From Candidatus Aminicenantota bacterium (GTDB lineage: Bacteria > Acidobacteriota > Aminicenantia > UBA2199), in the NCBI GenBank assembly GCA_020355945.1, contig CP070627.1, positions 8,685,106 to 8,693,955 of the forward strand: DNA of 8,850 nt, in the 5' to 3' direction. Made by a program: the position numbers and the translations under genes. The notes under the pieces are model-generated. The model saw nothing but the letters and a program-made list of their open reading frames with translations, was not told the origin of the DNA and made no database searches. Positions 1 to 5,286 of the stretch are shown piece by piece; the first letter of the stretch is position 1; each line of letters opens with the position of its first letter.

Positions 1-4
1 AATT

Positions 5-93
5 CCCCTCTTGAGAGGGGTGGCCCGAAGGGCCGGGGTGTGTCTCCCCTCTTGAGAGATAGTGGCGGTGGACGCGAAGCGGCCGGAGTGTGA
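5..93. repeat. Two degenerate copies of a hairpin-rich intergenic repeat
   Basis: The first copy (about 5-43) contains CCCCTCT/AGAGGGG arms (5-11 and 14-20), followed by a second hairpin GGCCC-GAA-GGGCC (22-34) and GGGGTGTGT. The second copy (about 46-93) starts with the same CCCCTCTTGAGAG, has lost the closing GGGG arm, keeps a CGC-GAA-GCG hairpin (73-81) and ends in GGAGTGTGA. The shared order of boxes shows that they are copies of one element. Similar CCCCTCTTGAGAGGGG elements occur between genes in many environmental genomes, which is general recollection and was not searched. No coding potential is seen. Confidence 0.65.
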
Positions 94-196
94 CATTCAG
101 ACATTCGTGTCAGGCAAAGTTTTTTAATAATTAGGGTGCCCTCGCCGGGGATCTGAGTTTTTTTCATAAAAAATTAGTTTTTTCAAACTTTTCCCC

Positions 197-225
197 TTGA
201 CAATTTAGTTTTCTTCATATAAAAT
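197..225 (+). promoter_or_regulatory. Sigma70-like promoter for the exported-protein/permease operon
   Basis: TTGACA (197-202), a 17-bp spacer and TAAAAT (220-225) form a near-consensus promoter. Transcription would start near 232, leaving a leader of only about 13 nt. An AGGAGG ribosome binding site (234-239) lies inside that leader, 5 nt before the ATG at 245. Confidence 0.7.
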
Positions 226-244
226 ATGAAACCAGGAGGATTAA

Positions 245-877
245 ATGATAAAAATTAATATTTTTGCAGCGGTTTTGTTGATTGTTTTTAGTCTTAATTT
301 GCACCCTCTTATCGATATGAATGATATCGTCCCGGTTTTTCCCGGTGAGAAACAGGTGCAAATCGAAGGTGCGGTTATTGAAGGAGCCATTCATTTTTTG
401 GAAGCCCAATCTTTTGCCAGCCTCTTACTGGAAGAAATTGAAAAGTCGGCTCAACAACCCCTGGATTATCCGTCAGCGTTGGCGTATGCTGAAAAAGCCG
501 TCATTGAAGTGGAAAAATCAATCCATGAATACGACCGAGCAATTTCAGCCGGCAAACAAGTGGGTTATGTGAATGAGGTGATTCAAAAATTTAAAAATTT
601 CGATTACGATGCTTTTGCCTCTGACAAAGGATTAAACAGGGATATCATGACAGTGGTCAAAGCCTATTTCACCGGGGGTAATATCCTGGGCGCTTACCAG
701 CAGCGGTTGGAACACCTGGGCGATATCCTGGTCACGCTTCATCAAATCAAGGAAAAGTTGACTGATCGCCAATCACCGGATATTTCACTGGCCTGGAAGT
801 TGTTTCAACGGTTTTCCGAAGCTTCACTTTTTGGGAATTACTGCACCGTAACCGCAAATGCGGTTTTTGAACGATAG
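245..877 (+). CDS. Exported helical protein of unknown function, first gene of the permease operon
   Basis: I do not recognise the family. The 210-aa product begins with a short basic end and a hydrophobic stretch (about residues 5-20, FAAVLLIVFSL) that looks like a signal peptide or N-terminal anchor. The rest is predominantly helical and charged, with no cysteine-based lipobox and no known catalytic motif visible. The start is well supported by AGGAGG with a 5-nt gap and a promoter just upstream. Its last 20 bases overlap the longest reading frame of the ABC-type permease at 858, and its stop codon lies 5 nt before the alternative permease start at 882. The two genes are therefore probably translationally coupled. 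The inference is that it is an extracytoplasmic partner of the permease. Its base composition matches its neighbours. Function is unknown. Confidence 0.75.
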   Translation: MIKINIFAAVLLIVFSLNLHPLIDMNDIVPVFPGEKQVQIEGAVIEGAIHFLEAQSFASLLLEEIEKSAQQPLDYPSALAYAEKAVIEVEKSIHEYDRAISAGKQVGYVNEVIQKFKNFDYDAFASDKGLNRDIMTVVKAYFTGGNILGAYQQRLEHLGDILVTLHQIKEKLTDRQSPDISLAWKLFQRFSEASLFGNYCTVTANAVFER

Positions 878-2816
878 GAACATGGCTGCCATTTTTCTAT
901 TCGATATTAAGCGGGTCTTCAATATAAAGAATATCCTTATATTCTTACTTTTTTTTTCCCTCAGCCTATATGCTGTATATTACGGAACCACCAAGTTTGA
1001 CGATTTCCTGGATGAAGAAGGTAATTTTTCCAACTATGAAAAACTGAAAATCAAACAGTATATCAATTATGAACAATATGGTTCCTTTGGTTTCCGGGTG
1101 TTTTTGCAGCCCTCGCCCTTGAGTATTTTTTGTCACTCCTCGCTCTTGCCCATTGAAAGCAATATCAACACAAAAGAAATTTTAAATATCAATTCCGTTC
1201 ATAAAGGACAAAAAATATTCAATGCTAACGGGAGGGTGGGCGATTTTTCCACTGTTTTTTTTGTATTGGCCAGCATGCTGATGATGTATTTCGGGCTGAA
1301 TACCTTTATCAGTGTCGCTTCTATCTGGTTTCACGGCACCAAAAAATACATTTTTGCTGCCATATGTTCACGATTCATCATTTTAGCTGCATATTTCTCA
1401 CTGGTTATAGTGGCAGCTTTTCTCACGGCAAAATTACTGGGTGCCCCTCTATCCGGGAAAGACGCCGGTATTTTCTTTCAATACTTCTTCTATGTCATGC
1501 TGTTCATCACATTTTTCTATTGCCTGGGAATTTTCCTGGCGGTCATGTTTCGGTTTAATAAAGTATTTATGATAAGTGCTTACCTGGTATGGTTCATTAT
1601 TATATTCGGTATTCCCTTGATTTCCAATATGAACCTGGAAAAAAGAGCCAAACGGATTAAGTCCAATGAGATCGTAAATATCGAAAAATTAAACAACGGT
1701 AAGGATTTTGAAAGAAAAACCGAAGCGTACTTTAAAGATTTACAGGAGAAAAAAGTAAAGGATATTCGGCCCATTGCCAAAAAATTTGTCCGGGAGTATA
1801 TCGAAAAGATATTACCCTTAAACACTGCCATTGAAGCCAATTTGAACCGGGAAGTCAAACAGTTAATTACCCGTCATGAAGAGCACAGCGTAATTTGGCC
1901 TTCCTCGTTTTATTGTTTTATGTCCAGGGAGTTTTCCAGTATGGGCTATTACGGGTACCAGGAATTTCTCACCTACATCCTACGGTTAAAAGATGAATTT
2001 TACCATTATTATTTTGATAAACGATACAATCGAATCGATCAAACCGTGGAACCCTTTATAAAGAACGATGAAAATATTTTCCGGTCTAAAAGCCTTTTAC
2101 CCGTTAATTACTGGAAGGGGGTGTCAATCATCTGCCTTTATTCGCTTTTACTATTAGGGGGAACCCTGGTGGGACTGCTGCGGATGTTGAAACCTCGCCA
2201 GAGTAATCAACGGGTTAAATTGGATATCAATCAATTGGAGTTGGGTAAGGCCTATTTTTACCTCTCCCGGAATGTTCCCCCGGGACAAAAGAGTGGCATG
2301 CTCCATTATTTAAAATCCCATCAGGCGGTGGTCATTGAAAAACCGGACCCCACCTGGTATGATCCCGGGACATCATTAAAGGCATGGGTCCGGCTTGAAT
2401 CACACCTGAAAGGGATCGATTCTCATATTCTTCGCCAATACCTGGAAGCCCTGGGGATTACCGAAGATCGATTAAAGCAAAAGATAAAAAAACTGGATAA
2501 TGAAGAGTTTTACGCGGCTTACCTGGGAATCCGCCTGGCACAAAATGCAGCGATGTATGTATTCGATGATTTTTTAAATTGCGTTTCCAGGGAATTTGAG
2601 CAAACCTTCAAAAAAGCCCTTGATAAACTCAAACCCCATACGGTTATTATCTATTTTAGCAGCCAGATGTTTGATATCAGGGCGAAAGAAAAAAACAAGT
2701 CCCGGAACCGGAACCAGGTCTTTACGGATTTCACGTCTACGGCTGATACGGATAGGCAAGATACGCAAGAATGCCGTTTTGTAGCAGTAGACCTCAACGA
2801 TATTACATTGAGGTGA
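858..2816 (+). CDS. ABC-2-type permease fused to a degenerate ABC ATPase-like domain
   Basis: The 652-aa protein has about six hydrophobic segments (roughly residues 20-42, 132-153, 166-192, 205-232, 236-256 and 421-441) and two large loops (43-131 and 257-420), the topology of ABC-2-type export permeases. After the last segment, residues about 454-610 follow the order of an ABC nucleotide-binding domain with most key residues replaced. The Walker A region reads NVPPGQKSG (472-480), the signature position LDNEE (546-550) instead of LSGGE, Walker B MYVFDDF (566-572) with Asp for the catalytic Glu, and the H-loop position SSQ (601-603) instead of SSH. It probably does not hydrolyse ATP in the canonical way. 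The tail 610-652 is basic, then polar. The start could be 858, or 882 (MAAIFLFDIKRV), which looks more like typical permease N-termini. Neither has a well-spaced ribosome binding site, so coupling to the upstream gene is likely. No intact ATPase gene lies in the window. Confidence 0.82.
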   Translation: MRFLNDRNMAAIFLFDIKRVFNIKNILIFLLFFSLSLYAVYYGTTKFDDFLDEEGNFSNYEKLKIKQYINYEQYGSFGFRVFLQPSPLSIFCHSSLLPIESNINTKEILNINSVHKGQKIFNANGRVGDFSTVFFVLASMLMMYFGLNTFISVASIWFHGTKKYIFAAICSRFIILAAYFSLVIVAAFLTAKLLGAPLSGKDAGIFFQYFFYVMLFITFFYCLGIFLAVMFRFNKVFMISAYLVWFIIIFGIPLISNMNLEKRAKRIKSNEIVNIEKLNNGKDFERKTEAYFKDLQEKKVKDIRPIAKKFVREYIEKILPLNTAIEANLNREVKQLITRHEEHSVIWPSSFYCFMSREFSSMGYYGYQEFLTYILRLKDEFYHYYFDKRYNRIDQTVEPFIKNDENIFRSKSLLPVNYWKGVSIICLYSLLLLGGTLVGLLRMLKPRQSNQRVKLDINQLELGKAYFYLSRNVPPGQKSGMLHYLKSHQAVVIEKPDPTWYDPGTSLKAWVRLESHLKGIDSHILRQYLEALGITEDRLKQKIKKLDNEEFYAAYLGIRLAQNAAMYVFDDFLNCVSREFEQTFKKALDKLKPHTVIIYFSSQMFDIRAKEKNKSRNRNQVFTDFTSTADTDRQDTQECRFVAVDLNDITLR

Positions 2817-2838
2817 ACCGAGACCTTTTACATTGTAA

Positions 2839-2909
2839 AGAACCCGGGTTCGCTTCGTTACGTATTACCTAGATCGATGATCGATTGTGAACGAAGCGAA
2901 CCGGGTTCT
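2839..2909. repeat. Long inverted repeat between convergent genes, possible bidirectional terminator
   Basis: The left arm (2839-2859) and right arm (2890-2909) are complementary over 20 bp with a single bulged base in the ACCCGGG box. The 30-nt loop contains two ATCGAT palindromes (2873-2878 and 2880-2885). The element sits between the stop of the permease gene (2816) and the stop of the convergent 137-aa gene (2915). Neither side has a proper T-run, so intrinsic termination is uncertain. A Rho-independent-like role, mRNA 3' protection or a repeated element are all possible. Confidence 0.6.
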
Positions 2910-2914
2910 ATATT

Positions 2915-3328
2915 CTATTTTACCATGATATTGGAATAGGGGAGGATTCTCAGGAAGAAATCATCCAGTACTGTTTTTCTCAAAGCCTGGTGGTTTTTAA
3001 AATAATCCATAAAAATTCGCACCTGTTCCTCTTCCGGGGCATACCTGTACCCGGAGGCATCAACAATCTTAATAATGGTTGACGTTGACACACTGTCATC
3101 GGCAATGCTGCTACTGCTGCTTGATGTTTCTTTTTCGGGAATGTTTTTAAAAGGTATGGGAAAGCGGATAATATTCGAGGTCTCCGACTCTTCCCATTGG
3201 TTTTCCGCGCTTTCTTTGAGTTTGTTTTTAAATATCAAGCGAAGTTCAACAAATTTTGCCGCTATAATCTGTTGAACCTCAGGGATTGCCATCAATCGAT
3301 TGATTTCGGATCGCGAGATTCCCTTCAT
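2915..3328 (-). CDS. 137-aa protein of unknown function sharing a module with the neighbouring XRE regulator
   Basis: No known family is recognised. Residues 8-44 (beginning EINRLMAIP and containing AAKFVELRLIFK) align without gaps to residues 130-166 of the XRE regulator upstream (numbered from its longest reading frame), with 17 identities in 37 positions by my count. This copy has no HTH domain in front. A serine-rich linker (69-74 is six Ser, then more Ser/Thr) separates this module from a C-terminal region (about 85-137) that ends in hydrophobic and aromatic residues (LDDFFLRILPYSNI). The start at 3328 is preceded by GGGGG at 6 nt, a weak ribosome binding site, and by an AT-rich promoter. 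No in-frame HTH remnant is seen upstream. It could be a partner that dimerises with the regulator through the shared module, or a decayed or rearranged paralog. Expression is probably independent of the regulator gene, given the 333-bp gap. Confidence 0.72.
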   Translation of the reverse strand: MKGISRSEINRLMAIPEVQQIIAAKFVELRLIFKNKLKESAENQWEESETSNIIRFPIPFKNIPEKETSSSSSSIADDSVSTSTIIKIVDASGYRYAPEEEQVRIFMDYFKNHQALRKTVLDDFFLRILPYSNIMVK

Positions 3329-3353
3329 GAAAAACCCCCATATATATATTTTT

Positions 3354-3382
3354 TTATTACATATATTTCATATATTTGTAAA
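3354..3382 (-). promoter_or_regulatory. Candidate promoter for the 137-aa gene
   Basis: On the minus strand, TTTACA (3382-3377), a 17-bp spacer and TAATAA (3359-3354) lie just upstream of the ATG at 3328, giving a start site near 3347 and a leader of about 19 nt. The region is extremely AT-rich, so chance matches are easier here. Confidence 0.4.
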
Positions 3383-3533
3383 TAATTCCTGTTATTTTTC
3401 ATCTTTTTCTTCCTTGATAACAATATAACTCATTTTGATTTAAAATGCAACCCCATAAATGAAGAAAATACAAATTTTCACTGAGAAACAGCAAAACCAC
3501 GAAACCGCGGCTTATCTGCGCTGCGGTGCATCC

Positions 3534-3568
3534 TTGCACATTGCACATTGCACATTGCACCTTGCGCC
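3534..3568. repeat. TTGCACA heptamer tandem array (5 units)
   Basis: Three exact TTGCACA units (3534-3554) are followed by TTGCACC and TTGCGCC in the same register. This is a non-coding short tandem repeat with a strict 7-bp period. Confidence 0.85.
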
Positions 3569-3629
3569 ATCTCCACTATCACCATGTTATGAAAAGCAAG
3601 AGCATTGACCCTGTGGTTCTGTGGTTCCA

Positions 3630-3664
3630 GGTCATACGTCATACGTATTACAAATTACGTATTA
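3630..3664 (-). repeat. TAATACG/TATGACG heptamer array at the 3' end of the XRE gene
   Basis: Read on the minus strand from 3664, the units are TAATACG, TAATTTG, TAATACG, TATGACG and TATGACC: five heptamers in register. The first unit contains the TAA stop codon (3664-3662) of the XRE regulator. Confidence 0.7.
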
Positions 3665-4165
3665 TTTTTTTACCCTGGCTTGTTCTGCTTTTTTTTCTTT
3701 TTCACGTTTTTTCTTTTCCTGGTTTTTTAGAAATTTTTTAACCTGTTCCTTGAATATGATCTTACATTCGCTTAACTTAGCGAATATCACCTGCTCGATA
3801 ACGGGGATTTGCATCAATGAATTGAGTTCCTGGTAATTGTCATAGGTTGGTTCGCCGTATTTCACGTGAGGGGCCATGATGCGGGAGGCATTTTTCTTTT
3901 CAGCGCTCTCTAAATACATGTTCTCCTCCCCGGTTACCAGCCAATTCAGGTTTAAATCATATTTTTCATAAAAATAATGAAGATAATTCACCTTGGGAAA
4001 AGTAGTCCCGTTTTCGATATTGGTGATAGTGGATTGATGGACCTTTAATTCTGACGCCAATATTCTCTGCGCCTTTTTTTTGTCTGAGCGAAACTTCCTA
4101 AACCGTCCGCCAACTTCTTTTTTTAAATCTTTGAGGGTAGTGGGTTTTTTTTTCATTTGTTTCAT
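3662..4165 (-). CDS. XRE-family HTH transcriptional regulator
   Basis: This is a Cro/C1-type helix-turn-helix DNA-binding protein. Counting from the longest possible start (4216, 184 aa), the HTH domain covers about 36-97: a first helix around GGRFRKFR, then LASELKVHQSTITNIENG as the helix-turn-helix, and NLNWLVTGE, a phrase common at the end of phage-repressor-like HTH domains. Residues 127-166 form a module shared with the 137-aa protein downstream, and the C-terminus (about 160-184) is strongly basic. No peptidase or ligand domain is visible. I place the start at 4165 (MKQMKKKPTT), because the longer version only adds a Lys/Arg-rich stretch overlapping a 52-aa frame. ATGs at 4156 and 4216 are alternatives, and none has a clear ribosome binding site. 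Likely targets are its own promoter and the divergent promoter at 4617-4645. Confidence 0.88.
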   Translation of the reverse strand: MKQMKKKPTTLKDLKKEVGGRFRKFRSDKKKAQRILASELKVHQSTITNIENGTTFPKVNYLHYFYEKYDLNLNWLVTGEENMYLESAEKKNASRIMAPHVKYGEPTYDNYQELNSLMQIPVIEQVIFAKLSECKIIFKEQVKKFLKNQEKKKREKEKKAEQARVKK

Positions 4166-4172
4166 CGTTTTT

Positions 4173-4331
4173 TTATTTTTGTTGACCCTTCCCAGGGGCC
4201 TTATACTTTTGTCCATTGGTCAGGCTGTACACATGAATATCCGTATGGAACCGCACACGCGTTTGTACATCTACAACCGCGACAACCACGGCTGGTGTAT
4301 GACAGCCATCAAGATTAAATATCGTCTTCAT
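4173..4331 (-). CDS. Possible 52-aa small protein upstream of the XRE gene
   Basis: An ATG at 4331 opens a 52-codon frame (starting MKTIFNLDGCHTPAVVVAVV, ending with GKGQQK) that stops with TAA at 4175-4173, 7 nt before the ATG at 4165 of the regulator. The stretch is visibly less AT-rich than its surroundings, as expected of coding DNA here. The middle part is valine-rich with alternating hydrophobic residues, suggesting beta strands. A minus-strand promoter ends 7 nt upstream, so the message would be essentially leaderless; no ribosome binding site is present. I do not recognise the protein. It could instead be an untranslated leader or a decayed gene. Confidence 0.4.
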   Translation of the reverse strand: MKTIFNLDGCHTPAVVVAVVDVQTRVRFHTDIHVYSLTNGQKYKAPGKGQQK

Positions 4332-4338
4332 GCCAAAT

Positions 4339-4367
4339 AATATAACCCAAATTTATCTTAATTTCAA
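4339..4367 (-). promoter_or_regulatory. Candidate promoter for the 52-aa ORF and XRE gene
   Basis: On the minus strand, TTGAAA (4367-4362), a 17-bp spacer and TATATT (4344-4339) predict a start near 4332, immediately at the ATG of the 52-aa frame (4331). Confidence 0.5.
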
Positions 4368-4576
4368 GATGAAAAAATAAAAAAAAGAAAAGTGAAAACT
4401 GCAAAAATTCGATTAATCCTCAGAAGACAATAGGTAGAAATTTGGTAATTCCTGTTTCCGTACCTGAAAATTTTATATTTTCATACAAAATAAATCCCAC
4501 TTTTTTGACGTATATATATGCTTGTCTGGTATTCAAAACGGGAATCTGCCCCCTGGACGGCTGCATAAAGAACCTG

Positions 4577-4640
4577 AAAAAAATGCAAGAAAAAATTCAA
4601 TTTTTGCATTTTTTTCTTGACAAATTGAATTTTTTGCATT
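4577..4640. promoter_or_regulatory. Candidate operator: repeated TTGCATT boxes with perfect 12-bp inverted repeat
   Basis: The arms AAAAAAATGCAA (4577-4588) and TTGCATTTTTTT (4604-4615) are perfectly complementary. A third box, TTTTTGCATT (4631-4640), repeats 4601-4610 exactly 30 bp downstream and lies in the spacer of the plus-strand promoter. The related contexts AATTCAATTTTTGCATT and AATTGAATTTTTTGCATT show that the repeat is longer than the core. Overlap with the promoter suggests binding of a regulator, plausibly the divergently encoded XRE protein. Confidence 0.5.
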
Positions 4641-4645
4641 ATTAT
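4617..4645 (+). promoter_or_regulatory. Strong sigma70-like promoter for the 28-aa ORF and 109-aa gene
   Basis: TTGACA (4617-4622), a 17-bp spacer and TATTAT (4640-4645) predict a start near 4652, leaving a leader of about 170 nt before the 109-aa gene. Confidence 0.65.
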
Positions 4646-4721
4646 ATATAGGTGTAAGCGTGTAAACCGGAAGCCAGTGAGTCAGTAAGTGCGGTGAGTC
4701 AATCATCCGGGACCCAGGATA

Positions 4722-4808
4722 ATGAAAACAGGAAACACAAAACTTAATAATGAGGCCCAGCAAAATGAAACCGGTAAGAAGAATCAACGCGGCAAATCCA
4801 AAGAATGA
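4722..4808 (+). CDS. Possible 28-aa leader ORF
   Basis: The frame ATG (4722) to TGA (4806-4808) encodes a very hydrophilic peptide rich in Asn, Lys, Gln and Glu (starting MKTGNTKLNN). An AGGA (4716-4719) precedes it closely. Its stop codon runs into the GAGGAGGT ribosome binding site of the next gene, an arrangement that allows translational coupling. It is too short to judge as a protein and may be only a leader. Confidence 0.3.
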   Translation: MKTGNTKLNNEAQQNETGKKNQRGKSKE

Positions 4809-4819
4809 GGAGGTAAAAA

Positions 4820-5149
4820 ATGGAGATTCTCACTTATGAAGCAAAAGAACAAACAATGGTTCAAGAAAAAGAAGCAAAAACAATATCTATATTGATCAAT
4901 TCAATTTATTTTTTTATTGAATGTGTATTCATTTTAGACTTCCCCGATCACTATCGGTTGGTGGTGCTTCAGCATGGTCGGGTGCTAAAAGATGCCCGGT
5001 ATAAGACCCTCAGGGGGGCAAAGATCGCATTTTCAAATGCCTACAGGAAAAAGGCCTGGAAAGAAGGAATGAAGCCTCAGTGGAGCCATTTCTATGATCC
5101 TGATAAACCATGGCTGGATAAAAAGATAAAAGACATTAGAGCAGTGTAG
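4820..5149 (+). CDS. 109-aa protein of unknown function
   Basis: The start is secure: GAGGAGGT (4807-4814) lies 5 nt before the ATG, with a strong promoter further upstream. The N-terminal third (about 1-40) is charged and then hydrophobic (SILINSIYFFIECVFIL, about 23-39). The rest is a compact basic region (DHYRLVVLQHGRVLKD, then TLRGAKIAFSNAYRKKAW, then WSHFYDPDKPWLDKK) that looks like a small folded domain with conserved-looking aromatics. I do not recognise the family. The hydrophobic part could be a core strand-helix rather than a membrane span. The gene is first after the putative XRE-controlled promoter, so it is the best candidate target of that regulator. Its TAG stop is part of a heptamer repeat array. 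Confidence 0.8.
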   Translation: MEILTYEAKEQTMVQEKEAKTISILINSIYFFIECVFILDFPDHYRLVVLQHGRVLKDARYKTLRGAKIAFSNAYRKKAWKEGMKPQWSHFYDPDKPWLDKKIKDIRAV

Positions 5150-5185
5150 AGTGTAAAATGTAAAGTGTAAAGTGTAGAGTGTAGT
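5144..5185 (+). repeat. GTGTARA heptamer tandem array (6 units)
   Basis: The units are GTGTAGA, GTGTAAA, ATGTAAA, GTGTAAA, GTGTAGA and GTGTAGT, all in register. The first unit supplies the TAG stop codon (5147-5149) of the 109-aa gene. Confidence 0.85.
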
Positions 5186-5248
5186 GGTACAATTCTCATT
5201 CTTCGTTCTTCATGTACCTTTGCAGTTAAATGAGAAGTGGAGTGCCAA

Positions 5249-5277
5249 TTGACATTGGTTTTAAAATTCGTTATAAT
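5249..5277 (+). promoter_or_regulatory. Perfect consensus promoter for the acyltransferase gene
   Basis: TTGACA (5249-5254), a 17-bp spacer and TATAAT (5272-5277) match the sigma70 consensus at all 12 positions. The predicted start near 5284 is about 3 nt before the ATG at 5287, so the transcript would be practically leaderless. Confidence 0.75.
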
Positions 5278-5286
5278 ATTATTCCC

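Larger units (their letters stand above)
3329..3661. other. 333-bp intergenic region between the two minus-strand genes
   Basis: It holds the AT-rich candidate promoter of the 137-aa gene (3354-3382), a patch with no recognisable feature (about 3390-3530), a TTGCACA heptamer array (3534-3568), a tandem TGTGGTTC pair (3612-3627) and a second heptamer array touching the regulator's stop codon. No convincing gene is seen on either strand. Confidence 0.6.
4332..4721. other. Divergent control region between XRE and the 109-aa gene
   Basis: This non-coding AT-rich region holds the minus-strand XRE promoter (4339-4367), a TGCAAAAATTCGATT element (about 4400-4414), an inverted repeat and three TTGCATT boxes (4582-4640), the plus-strand promoter (4617-4645), tandem GTGTAAGC/GTGTAAAC (4652-4667) and a direct repeat GTGAGTCA (4677-4684 and 4694-4701). 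No gene is supported on either strand. Confidence 0.6.

Noticed and set aside
1580..1858. 92-aa minus-strand frame inside the permease gene
   Set aside because: Antisense of the permease loop region, no ribosome binding site, and the plus-strand product is coherent throughout.
3453..3600. Short plus-strand frame starting MKKIQIFTEKQQNHETAAYL
   Set aside because: No ribosome binding site, and it runs straight into the TTGCACA array, so it is a chance frame.
3534..3664. CRISPR array
   Set aside because: The units are 7 bp and contiguous, with no spacers, and no cas gene is nearby.
3526..3836. Two overlapping plus-strand frames rich in His, Phe and Leu
   Set aside because: They translate the heptamer arrays and the antisense of the basic tail of the XRE regulator; no ribosome binding site, low-complexity product.
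4080..4340. Plus-strand 86-aa frame opposite the start of the XRE gene
   Set aside because: Most of it is antisense to the HTH gene and its Lys-rich N-terminus. It has no ribosome binding site, and the opposite-strand 52-aa frame fits the promoter better.
5186..5236. Interleaved inverted repeats GGTAC/GTACC and TTCTCATT/AATGAGAA as a riboswitch or pseudoknot
   Set aside because: The arms are short and lie upstream of the predicted transcription start of the acyltransferase gene, so they would not be in its leader.
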